DNA from: Saprospirales bacterium
GTDB lineage: Bacteria > Bacteroidota > Bacteroidia > Chitinophagales > Saprospiraceae
Direction: 5' to 3'
Assembly: GCA_016711045.1 (NCBI GenBank)
Contig: JADJTT010000002.1
Coordinates: forward strand, 682,001-746,000
Length of the DNA stretch: 64,000 nt
The notes beneath the pieces are model-generated. The model did not search any database. It saw nothing but the letters and a program-made list of their open reading frames with translations, and was not told the DNA's origin. Below, one piece after another: positions 8,361 through 15,547 of this stretch. Every line of letters starts with the position of its first letter. The stretch's first letter is position 1. The position numbers and the translations under genes are program-made.

Positions 8361-8424
8361 TTGGAAACCCAACAATAAGCGCATTGCGGCCTGAGGCCAC
8401 AAAGTTGGATAAGACAGGAAAAGG

Positions 8425-8718
8425 CTATTGGAGCAATTGATCGAGTAGTTGGTCGAGCTTGTCTAGTTGTTCGGGAAGTTGGGGATCGTGCGTTGCTGCC
8501 TGCCGGGCCTTGTCAAGTTCCACATCCAGGGCCAGTGCAGCCATAGCGAGGCAATCTTGTTTGTCCCGGTTGGGATAGTTCAATTGAAATTTGTTAATCC
8601 TTTCATTTACATCCCGGACGATCCGCCGAATTACACTTTCGTCACTCGACTGTATTTTCAGAGGATAGGGCCTGCCCCCGATAAGGACAGTGATCTGTTT
8701 TGATTCCTGATTCCCCAT
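8425..8718 (-). CDS. zapA: Cell division protein ZapA
   Basis: A 97-residue protein with the ZapA fold: an N-terminal segment TVLIGGRPYPLKIQSSDE followed by RRIVRDVNERINKF and a C-terminal coiled coil (LDVELDKARQAA, then LDKLDQLLDQLL). ZapA binds FtsZ and bundles protofilaments at the division site. The gene begins 3 bp after the stop of a small coiled-coil gene, so the two are co-transcribed; such a pairing suggests a ZapB-like partner. The zapA-rny order is common in Bacteroidota. Confidence 0.9.
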   Translation of the reverse strand: MGNQESKQITVLIGGRPYPLKIQSSDESVIRRIVRDVNERINKFQLNYPNRDKQDCLAMAALALDVELDKARQAATHDPQLPEQLDKLDQLLDQLLQ

Positions 8719-8721
8719 ATC

Positions 8722-9018
8722 CTATTCATTTTGCAACCACTCAATACACCGATCGATTTCCTGAATATGCGAATCGATCTGTTTTTTAAGCTGCTCCGAC
8801 TGGACGGCTCTGTTTTTTTCCCGCTCAGCCCAATCTGCCTGTTTATTATCCAATTCTTGCTCTAAAACATTTATTCGTATCACAAAGTTAGCTGACTGTT
8901 TTTTTAACTGCGCATTTTCTTTTTCCAATGCCTCATTTTCCTTGCGCAATCGGTCAAGCAGCACCGCTAACCGGTTTATTTTTTCTGCAATATGCTCAAT
9001 TTGCGTGGTAGAATTCAT
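8722..9018 (-). CDS. Small coiled-coil protein upstream of zapA
   Basis: A 98-residue protein that is almost entirely heptad-repeat coiled coil (for example LLDRLRKENEALEKENAQL), with no signal peptide or membrane helix. It ends 3 bp before zapA. Position and architecture suggest a division-related partner of ZapA, comparable in role to ZapB, but there is no sequence feature that proves this. It may be transcribed from upstream together with pheT, whose stop is 66 bp away. Confidence 0.8.
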   Translation of the reverse strand: MNSTTQIEHIAEKINRLAVLLDRLRKENEALEKENAQLKKQSANFVIRINVLEQELDNKQADWAEREKNRAVQSEQLKKQIDSHIQEIDRCIEWLQNE

Positions 9019-9084
9019 GCTAAAATAGAAAACATATACCGATCCTGAAAGGTCCGGCTGGTAAATATATTACTCACGAGCCTC

Positions 9085-11526
9085 TTATCTCCGGATATGA
9101 GCATGGAGTTGGGATTCATACGCCTGAATGAGCTGGTCCATCACCTGGTCAACCTCCTTGTCCTGAAGGGTTTTGGTGGGATCTTCAAACAAGAAACTCA
9201 CGGCGTAAGATTTTTTTCCCTTCCCCAGTTGCGTTTCATTCTCATATACATCGAAGAGATTCACCGTGCGCAGGGTCTTTTTGCCCGTCTTTCGGGCAAT
9301 GGATGCAATTTCACCAAATTTAATTGAATTATCAACTACCAGTGCCAAATCCCTGCGCACCGACGGAAAGCGATTCAGTTCCTCAAATCCGATTTTGTGC
9401 TTTTTCAGGGTTTGCTCCAGCGCACTCCATTCAAAATCCGCGTAGTAAACCGGGTTTTTAATATCCATCCCACGGAGTATCGAGCGGTCGACCTGGCCGA
9501 AGGATACCAAGGTGACGGCCCCACGGCGGTATTGCATCCCATAGGCAAGCACCGCGTCCTTGTGCTCCATTTCCTGATATCCGGTAACGCCCATTCGTGC
9601 CAGGATATTATCGACCCAGGCCCGGAGGGTATAATAGTCCACGTCCTTACTATCCGGCTGCAGCCAATTTTCCGGCAATCGCTGCCCCGTGAGAAACAGG
9701 CTCAGGTGTTTCTTCTCTTCAAATCCACCTTCGGTCTTGCGGTATGTATTGCCAAACTCAAACAATTTGAGGTTGGGCTGCTGGCGATTTTGGTTTTGAA
9801 CAACCGCTTCCAGGCCACTGAACAACATGCTAGGGCGCATGATATCGAGTTGCACATTAGACGTGTTGTTGATATAGACCAATTCAGCTTCAGGAATGGG
9901 CAATAAATCCCGGAAATACTTTGACTCGGTCAGCGACACGGCCATGATCTCATTACACCCGTTGGAAGCCAGGTAACCCGCAATGGTAGAGGCTACCTGC
10001 CTCGGGTCGGGATAAACGCCATACGACAGGGAGGTGCGAAGCTGAGCCGGAATGGCCACTTTGTTGAGGCCGTAAATCCGGAGCACTTCTTCTACGACAT
10101 CCGCCGGACGGGTTACATCGACCTTGTTGGTCGGGATGGCCAGGGTTACGGCGCCGTCTTTTTCTCCAATTTCCCGCATACCCAGGCTTTCAAAAATAGC
10201 CCGAACTTCCTCCCTCGGGATGGCCACTCCGATCAGCTTATTGATATACTCAAAGTCGACGGTGATCTCCACGGGAGCGATCGGCGTTGGGTAAATGTCT
10301 ACGATCTCGGAAGCAATTTTTCCTCCTGCGATCTCCCGGATCATCAGCGTTGCCCGCTTGAGGGCCTCCACCGTGATATTGGGGTCGCTGCCTTTTTCAA
10401 ATACCTTGGCGGCATCGGTGCGCAAATTGTGCTGCATACTGGTACGGCGAATCCATTTCGGATTGAAATGAGCCGATTCCAGAAACACATCCTGTGTGGT
10501 TTCAGTCACACCCGAGTGCAGTCCCCCAAATACGCCGCCAATGCACATCGCCTCCGAATTGCCGTCACAGATTATCAGGTCCTGGTCTGACAACTTGCGC
10601 TCCTGTTCATCCAGGCTGGCAAACGGAGTTCCTTCGGCAAGGGTCTTCACCCGCACCGTATGGCCCTTTATCGCCGCGAGGTCGAACGCATGCAGGGGTT
10701 GGCCGTATTCGTGCAATACGTAGTTGGTAATATCTACCACGTTATTGATCGGGCGCAGACCGATAGCTTTGAGCCGGTTCTTCAGCCATTCCGGCGATTC
10801 GCCCACTTTTATTCCCTGAATGGATACGCCGCTATACCGGGGGCAGGCCTCCGGGTTCTCGACGATCACTTTTACCGAAAGGGCATTGTTGTCTGGTTGA
10901 AAAGAATCGATCACAGGAAGCCGAAGCACGCCGCTGTGTCCGTAATTGATCTTCAGTGCTGCTGCCAGGTCGCGGGCTACGCCGAGGTGGCAGGTCGCAT
11001 CTGAACGATTGGGCGTGAGGCCGATTTCGAAAACAATGTCCCGTTCTATCTGAAAGTATTCGCCGGCGGAAATGCCGACCGGAGTATCCGGCTTCAACAC
11101 CATGATCCCCGCATGGTCGTGTCCCATGCCTACTTCATCTTCTGCACAGATCATCCCCTCCGATTCTTCCCCGCGAATCTTGCCTTTTTTGAGGGTAAAC
11201 GGATCGCCTTCTATAGGATGGAGTGTCGTACCTACCTGAGCGACCACCACTTTTTGGCCGGCAGCCACATTGGGGGCTCCGCAGACGATCTGGAGCAATG
11301 ATTCACCCCCGATATCGACGCGGCACAGCGACAGGCGATCGGCATTTGGATGTCTTTCACATTCCACAACCTGGCCTACCACTAACCCTTCCAGGCCTCC
11401 CGGGATGCTCTCCACCGTTTCCATCCCCTCCAGTTCCAACCCTATATCAGTCAGGATCTCTCCAATTTTTTCGGGCTCCAGGTCAAGGTCAAGGTATTGT
11501 TTGAGCCAGTTGAGCGAAATCTTCAT
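9085..11526 (-). CDS. pheT: Phenylalanyl-tRNA synthetase beta subunit
   Basis: An 813-residue beta subunit of the alpha2-beta2 enzyme that charges tRNA-Phe. It starts MKISLNWLKQYLDLD (ATG at 11526; an upstream TTG at 11547 is less likely). Order: N-terminal helix, tRNA-binding OB domain (VVGQVVECERHPNADRLSLC near 40-60), B3/B4 editing domain with GGVFGG, B5 domain, the core class II-like domain, and a C-terminal anticodon-binding FDX-ACB domain beginning near FPSVRRDLALVVD. Length and domain order are typical of bacterial PheT. A -7 box TATCTTTG lies 18 bp before the start. Confidence 0.97.
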   Translation of the reverse strand: MKISLNWLKQYLDLDLEPEKIGEILTDIGLELEGMETVESIPGGLEGLVVGQVVECERHPNADRLSLCRVDIGGESLLQIVCGAPNVAAGQKVVVAQVGTTLHPIEGDPFTLKKGKIRGEESEGMICAEDEVGMGHDHAGIMVLKPDTPVGISAGEYFQIERDIVFEIGLTPNRSDATCHLGVARDLAAALKINYGHSGVLRLPVIDSFQPDNNALSVKVIVENPEACPRYSGVSIQGIKVGESPEWLKNRLKAIGLRPINNVVDITNYVLHEYGQPLHAFDLAAIKGHTVRVKTLAEGTPFASLDEQERKLSDQDLIICDGNSEAMCIGGVFGGLHSGVTETTQDVFLESAHFNPKWIRRTSMQHNLRTDAAKVFEKGSDPNITVEALKRATLMIREIAGGKIASEIVDIYPTPIAPVEITVDFEYINKLIGVAIPREEVRAIFESLGMREIGEKDGAVTLAIPTNKVDVTRPADVVEEVLRIYGLNKVAIPAQLRTSLSYGVYPDPRQVASTIAGYLASNGCNEIMAVSLTESKYFRDLLPIPEAELVYINNTSNVQLDIMRPSMLFSGLEAVVQNQNRQQPNLKLFEFGNTYRKTEGGFEEKKHLSLFLTGQRLPENWLQPDSKDVDYYTLRAWVDNILARMGVTGYQEMEHKDAVLAYGMQYRRGAVTLVSFGQVDRSILRGMDIKNPVYYADFEWSALEQTLKKHKIGFEELNRFPSVRRDLALVVDNSIKFGEIASIARKTGKKTLRTVNLFDVYENETQLGKGKKSYAVSFLFEDPTKTLQDKEVDQVMDQLIQAYESQLHAHIRR

Positions 11527-11544
11527 ATTAAAATTATTATCGCG

Positions 11545-11552
11545 CAAAGATA
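11545..11552 (-). promoter_or_regulatory. -7 box TATCTTTG before pheT
   Basis: Read on the minus strand, TATCTTTG matches TAnnTTTG perfectly and sits 18 bp before the pheT ATG. A TTG at 11576-11578 (minus strand) is 23 bp upstream, the long end of accepted spacing. Confidence 0.5.
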
Positions 11553-11563
11553 AGGAATAATAA

Positions 11564-11600
11564 CAAGCGGTGCAGCAACCTTCGGCTGCTGCACCGCTTG
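11564..11600 (-). terminator. Hairpin downstream of the Omp28 gene
   Basis: Perfect 14-bp arms (11564-11577, 11587-11600; CAAGCGGTGCAGCA and its complement) with a 9-nt loop. It follows the Omp28-family gene on the minus strand and overlaps the pheT promoter region, insulating the two transcripts. There is no clear T-run. Confidence 0.6.
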
Positions 11601-11617
11601 ACCACGACAGATTTCTT

Positions 11618-12493
11618 TTACTTTATCACGGGTACTTCAATGGCTTGCAGCACCTCTTTAGTGGTAGTGCCCAAATGCACGAAGACCACCACATGCATTT
11701 CTTCTACATTGGAAGCTGTTTCTCCGGCATTCCAGACTTCAGGCACGGTGTAAGAGAAGTTTTTCGTGATGATAATACCGGATATCAATGTCTCAGAGAT
11801 CCCTTCTCCCAGGTAGCTGGTCAGCATATCGCGCAGCACATGTTTGTGCACATAATTGTCCACTTTCCCATCAGGCGTATCCTGGTAGTCGACGATGTTG
11901 CTTTCGGTGAGCATGAGGGAGATGCGTACATCCGGGTCGAGGATATCTTCCTGAGGATAGAGCTTTACCTCCACATCCAGTTTCCGGGTGGTCTCATTAA
12001 AATTGGGCACTACGGCAATCTTGATCACAGGGTCTATGGCTTTCTCCTGGGCGATATAACCGGCCCAATCGTTGCGGCCCAGGATCAGGTCAGCCTCTCC
12101 ATCAAATAGCGTACGGTCGATCACGGCGCTCGGGTAAGAAATCGGAGGGCCCAAAAAATTGATCAACTCCTCCCCTTCCGAAGTCTGGAAATTGTAATGG
12201 CTTTGCGGGAATGGGTAGGAAAAATCACCTGCATGGATAGAAACGGCCACTAATCGTTCTCCGTGTATAGCCAGCAGAGAGGCGATTTCCGCGCTTCCGG
12301 CCGGGCACTGCACACAGCGCACGCCGGTAAACTCCTCGATCAGCACCTGCCGCATTTGATTTTCGAGGTCTATGGTCGTATCGGGTGGATCTCCCATAAA
12401 GGGATTGATCACAGGGGGGATTTCATGGCAAGAAGTGCTCAGTAGCGTCAGGCCAAGTATAAGTCCGAATAAAAGGTATTTCATTATTTTCAT
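11618..12493 (-). CDS. Omp28-family lipoprotein with thioredoxin-like CxxC
   Basis: About 291 residues. It has a lipoprotein signal peptide (LLFGLILGLTLLSTSC) and then an Omp28-type domain whose first conserved block EEFTGVRCVQCPAGSAEI carries a CxxC in a thioredoxin-like fold, followed by an all-beta C-terminal region. Omp28 proteins are surface antigens of Bacteroidota of uncertain role; the CxxC suggests thiol chemistry. It is downstream of the DUF6029 gene, and a TlpA gene is divergently transcribed beyond, so the three form a redox/envelope group. Start could equally be the ATG at 12484, three codons later. Confidence 0.85.
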   Translation of the reverse strand: MKIMKYLLFGLILGLTLLSTSCHEIPPVINPFMGDPPDTTIDLENQMRQVLIEEFTGVRCVQCPAGSAEIASLLAIHGERLVAVSIHAGDFSYPFPQSHYNFQTSEGEELINFLGPPISYPSAVIDRTLFDGEADLILGRNDWAGYIAQEKAIDPVIKIAVVPNFNETTRKLDVEVKLYPQEDILDPDVRISLMLTESNIVDYQDTPDGKVDNYVHKHVLRDMLTSYLGEGISETLISGIIITKNFSYTVPEVWNAGETASNVEEMHVVVFVHLGTTTKEVLQAIEVPVIK

Positions 12494-12518
12494 TTTCAAA
12501 ATAATTAAAGCAGTTCTT

Positions 12519-12551
12519 ATTGTGGAGACCGCCGACAGCGGTCTCCACAAT
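12519..12551. repeat. Perfect 14-bp palindrome between DUF6029 and Omp28 genes
   Basis: Arms ATTGTGGAGACCGC and its exact complement (12519-12532, 12538-12551) with a 5-nt loop, lying 11 bp after the DUF6029 stop and about 26 bp before the Omp28 start on the minus strand. It may be an intra-operon attenuator or processing site; there is no T-run. Confidence 0.8.
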
Positions 12552-12562
12552 GAAAATATTCC

Positions 12563-14248
12563 CTAAAAGCTGGAATTGACTGAAAATTTCACCCCGCTAA
12601 AGGCAGGTTCGATGCGGCATACGCCACCGGTACAAACAACCCCTTCTACTTGTTTAACGTAACTCAGGGAGAAACGATTTGCTCCATGCGTGTAAAAAAC
12701 ATCAAAACGCGGAAAATGCACCGTGAGTTTTTCCCCGCTGCTGGCATCGGAAGGGGAGTTCTTTCCTGGGCCGATATTGTACATGTCGGAGAGCGTGATC
12801 GTCCACTTTGGAGCCGGGCTGATCTCCAAGAGACCGAAGAGCCAATCGCCATAGTCATAGCCAAGTCCCTTGCCGTCTTCTCCTGTTTTCATATACTGCG
12901 CCTCAACGCGAACGGAGCGACGCTTGGGAAACCGATACAGGAAATCGACATAAGGGGTTACATTTTCCAGGATAGGCTCGCCGGGTTTGAAGAAATACGC
13001 TTCCTGGTTGTATGCCTGAAGCTGCAACCCACCCGTAAATTGCCATTTGCGTGTTTTCTTGAGCAGAAGTTCAGTGAATAATTCCCGGTAAAGCTGGTTG
13101 CCGTTCAGGTCGGTTATATTGGAAAAATTGACGTTCACACTGGCCATTTTGCTGATCTTATACCGGGCATCGACCTGGAATGCCAATTCGCCAAACTCCT
13201 GGGTAGCCGGTAAATAACGGGCTGTCAGGCGATAGGTATTTACGCGGGTAGTAGGTGGTAAGAAGTTGATCAACCCCCGGTTGAGCTCTTCCTGTGGGCG
13301 GGTACGGAACGAGAAATTCTCCGTGCGTTTGCCTTCCAGCGTAAGCCCTAGTCCTTTTTTTGCAAAGCTAAAGCTGGTGTACAACACGGATCCCGGCGCC
13401 TGTATCAATTTTCCGACGATCGTATCGCCGGAAATGGTCACGCGCTCGGCAAGAGGGTCGCTCATATTGTCCTTGGTCTTATAGGCGCCTTCTGCATACC
13501 AGGTGAATGGCCCCCAGGTGAGGGTTTGATACATAGACATAGCATACGCCGTATAGGTAGGCACAAATGCATCTTCTTTCAGGTAGGTATTGATGGTAGC
13601 CACCAGGTTATTCATAGTGGCATCATCGAGGGTGCGGCGCACGACTCCAAAACCTGGGGCCCAGGTAAATTTGCTACCTTCTTTGCCCACCAGAAAATAA
13701 TCTACACTGGCGCCGGCGATGATGGATTTATAAAGATCGAACTGTTGTTTCTGGACCCCGGTAAATGCTTTCACCTTGAGGTCGGGGCCAAAGTTGTACC
13801 CTACCCGCAGCCCGACCAGCGCATTGTCTATGAGGAGCGCACGCTGCTCGTAGGAGCGGAAAATGATCCCGCTGCCTATTTGGTCGTAGAGATAGCCGGC
13901 CGCAAAGTCAAAATGCTCCACTTCTTTATGGATAGACCAGCGCCCAAAACCAAGAGCCGTATAAGACCCCTGCGGATTGAGGAGGTTCGAATTATTGAAT
14001 GCGTCAAATCGAAGGTTAAAGTCAAAGCCCCAATTGCTGTAATTCAGGTTTAGCCAAGCGTCCGATCCGAATATCTGCCGGTCGTATTGCGGTGTATTGG
14101 CAGCACCGATCAGGGTGTCGCGCAGAAAAAAATTCCCGTTAGCTTCCAGGTTTCCGGACAATCTCCCTCCGGAAGATTCTTGTGCATGCAAGGGCGCTGC
14201 CATCCACAGCACCATCCAACAGGCAAAACAAATTTGTAAAAATTTCAT
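12563..14248 (-). CDS. DUF6029-family outer membrane beta-barrel protein
   Basis: A 561-residue exported protein. It has a signal peptide ending in AAPLHAQ (about residues 1-23), then alternating beta-strand sequence rich in aromatic residues throughout, ending in a terminal strand with Phe (VKFSVNSSF), the outer-membrane barrel signature. The sequence (LSGNLEANGNFF at the start of the mature protein, repeated WSI/YLYDQIGSGI strands) matches the DUF6029 family, which is regularly found beside Omp28-type genes in Bacteroidota. Its substrate is unknown. It is the first gene of a two-gene unit on the minus strand. Confidence 0.85.
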   Translation of the reverse strand: MKFLQICFACWMVLWMAAPLHAQESSGGRLSGNLEANGNFFLRDTLIGAANTPQYDRQIFGSDAWLNLNYSNWGFDFNLRFDAFNNSNLLNPQGSYTALGFGRWSIHKEVEHFDFAAGYLYDQIGSGIIFRSYEQRALLIDNALVGLRVGYNFGPDLKVKAFTGVQKQQFDLYKSIIAGASVDYFLVGKEGSKFTWAPGFGVVRRTLDDATMNNLVATINTYLKEDAFVPTYTAYAMSMYQTLTWGPFTWYAEGAYKTKDNMSDPLAERVTISGDTIVGKLIQAPGSVLYTSFSFAKKGLGLTLEGKRTENFSFRTRPQEELNRGLINFLPPTTRVNTYRLTARYLPATQEFGELAFQVDARYKISKMASVNVNFSNITDLNGNQLYRELFTELLLKKTRKWQFTGGLQLQAYNQEAYFFKPGEPILENVTPYVDFLYRFPKRRSVRVEAQYMKTGEDGKGLGYDYGDWLFGLLEISPAPKWTITLSDMYNIGPGKNSPSDASSGEKLTVHFPRFDVFYTHGANRFSLSYVKQVEGVVCTGGVCRIEPAFSGVKFSVNSSF

Positions 14249-14407
14249 GCGTGTTATGTTTTCTATGAAATGGGATGTTGTTTGGTCTCTTACGTTAAGA
14301 AGCGGTTAAAATACTATTATTCCACCATTTTCAAGTTACTTTTGCGTTCCGGAAAAGGTCAAAACCCAATTGATATTATATTAATCTTGCCCTAAATCTT
14401 TTGTCGC

Positions 14408-14911
14408 ATGAAGTTACTTTCGCTAATTTTTTCGGCCGCATTTGTCTGCGCCACCTTTTTATTGCCCGCCCAAAATACGCTTCCCAGTGTAGAAGCCAAA
14501 ACCCTTGATGGCCAAACCGTAAACCTGCTGGAAACCTATGGCGGAGAGAACGGAAAGATCACCATCATCAGTTTTTGGGCTACCTGGTGTAAGCCTTGTC
14601 AGGCCGAACTCGATGCCATTACCGATCTTTATGCCGAGTGGCAGGAAAATTACGATGTCGAACTGGTCGCTATCAGTATCGACGACCAACGCGCCATTGC
14701 AAAGGTAGGGCCTCTGGTGGAAACCAAGGGCTGGGATTATACGATCCTTCTGGGCAATGAAAACACGATGCGCAACTCTTTTAATTTTTCCAGTATTCCT
14801 CAAACCTTTGTGGTCGATAAAACCGGCCACATCGCCTTTATCCACAACGGATATGCTCCTGGCGATGAGGAGGAACTGGATGAGCAGATCCAGAAAATAT
14901 CCGAAAAGTAA
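14408..14911 (+). CDS. TlpA-like thioredoxin-fold thiol oxidoreductase
   Basis: A 167-residue periplasmic protein with a signal peptide (1-21, ending LLPAQ) and a TlpA/ResA thioredoxin fold with the active site WCKPC (in FWATWCKPCQAEL) and the cis-Pro strand SIPQTFVVD. TlpA/ResA proteins reduce disulfides in exported proteins, often for cytochrome c maturation. It is divergent from the DUF6029-Omp28 unit. A strong terminator follows, so it is a single-gene transcript. Confidence 0.9.
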   Translation: MKLLSLIFSAAFVCATFLLPAQNTLPSVEAKTLDGQTVNLLETYGGENGKITIISFWATWCKPCQAELDAITDLYAEWQENYDVELVAISIDDQRAIAKVGPLVETKGWDYTILLGNENTMRNSFNFSSIPQTFVVDKTGHIAFIHNGYAPGDEEELDEQIQKISEK

Positions 14912-14913
14912 AA

Positions 14914-14953
14914 AAATAGAAAGGCCCATTGACTTGGGCCTTTCTATTTTCGC
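14914..14953 (+). terminator. Rho-independent terminator after tlpA-like gene
   Basis: Fifteen-bp perfect arms (AAATAGAAAGGCCCA at 14914-14928 and complement at 14935-14949), 6-nt loop, followed by T residues. The hairpin begins 2 bp after the stop codon. Confidence 0.85.
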
Positions 14954-14995
14954 TTGCCTGCTCCCCGAAAAACGCGTATTTTTATTTCGTTTTTC

Positions 14996-15466
14996 ATGCA
15001 TTCCTATTTACGACATATCACCATTTGGAGCCTGGTCTGCACGCTGCTCTTTGGGCAGACGGGCATCAGTCTCCACCGTATCTATTGCTTCTGCAAAGGC
15101 GAATGGGAGGCCAGTCTTTTTCCGGAAGAATCTTCTGTATGCAGCGCGCATGAAGAAGAGGTTGCGCATTTATTGCCTGCCTGCTGCCAGCACAATGCCG
15201 AATGTCTCGTCAATGAAACAGGCCCCTCTCACCTGCCTTGTTCGAACGATCAGGTAGTATATCTCCAACTCGACCAGCCAGCTGTCCGCACCACTCTTGA
15301 CTACCGGAATCATACAGTCGAATGGAATTGGGTGCGCGTACCCCCCTCATTCCAGGAATCTTTTCCCAATAACCAGCAACCAGATGCCTCAAAGGCCCAT
15401 TGCCGAGCCCCCTGTCTCAAAGCAGGCCGGTCAATTCGAATCTGGATGCAGTCCTTCCTCTGTTAG
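14996..15466 (+). CDS. Cys-rich small exported protein (HYC_CC_PP-like)
   Basis: A 156-residue protein preceding a TonB receptor by 81 bp. The chosen ATG (14996) gives a short hydrophobic leader (IWSLVCTLLFGQTGISLH). The rest has a Cys cluster (RIYCFCKG), a CC pair (LLPACCQHNAEC) and a PP motif (RVPPSFQ), the layout of the HYC_CC_PP family, small Bacteroidota proteins encoded beside TonB-dependent receptors linked to metal handling. The HYC motif itself is altered to H-RIYC here. It ends in GRSIRIWMQSFLC. Metal binding is inference from the cysteines and the neighbour. Confidence 0.7.
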   Translation: MHSYLRHITIWSLVCTLLFGQTGISLHRIYCFCKGEWEASLFPEESSVCSAHEEEVAHLLPACCQHNAECLVNETGPSHLPCSNDQVVYLQLDQPAVRTTLDYRNHTVEWNWVRVPPSFQESFPNNQQPDASKAHCRAPCLKAGRSIRIWMQSFLC

Positions 15467-15547
15467 CCTGCATCGTTTTTTCCTTTTCTCCTTCCTGGCT
15501 TTGGCGCAGGAAATTTCATTCTATTGTTTTCCACAAAAAGAAAGACG

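Noticed and set aside
8312..8424. Possible 6S RNA between zapA and rny
   Set aside because: The gap is only 113 nt and holds a clear terminator; no 6S-like long bulged hairpin was seen, and a 6S RNA is normally longer.
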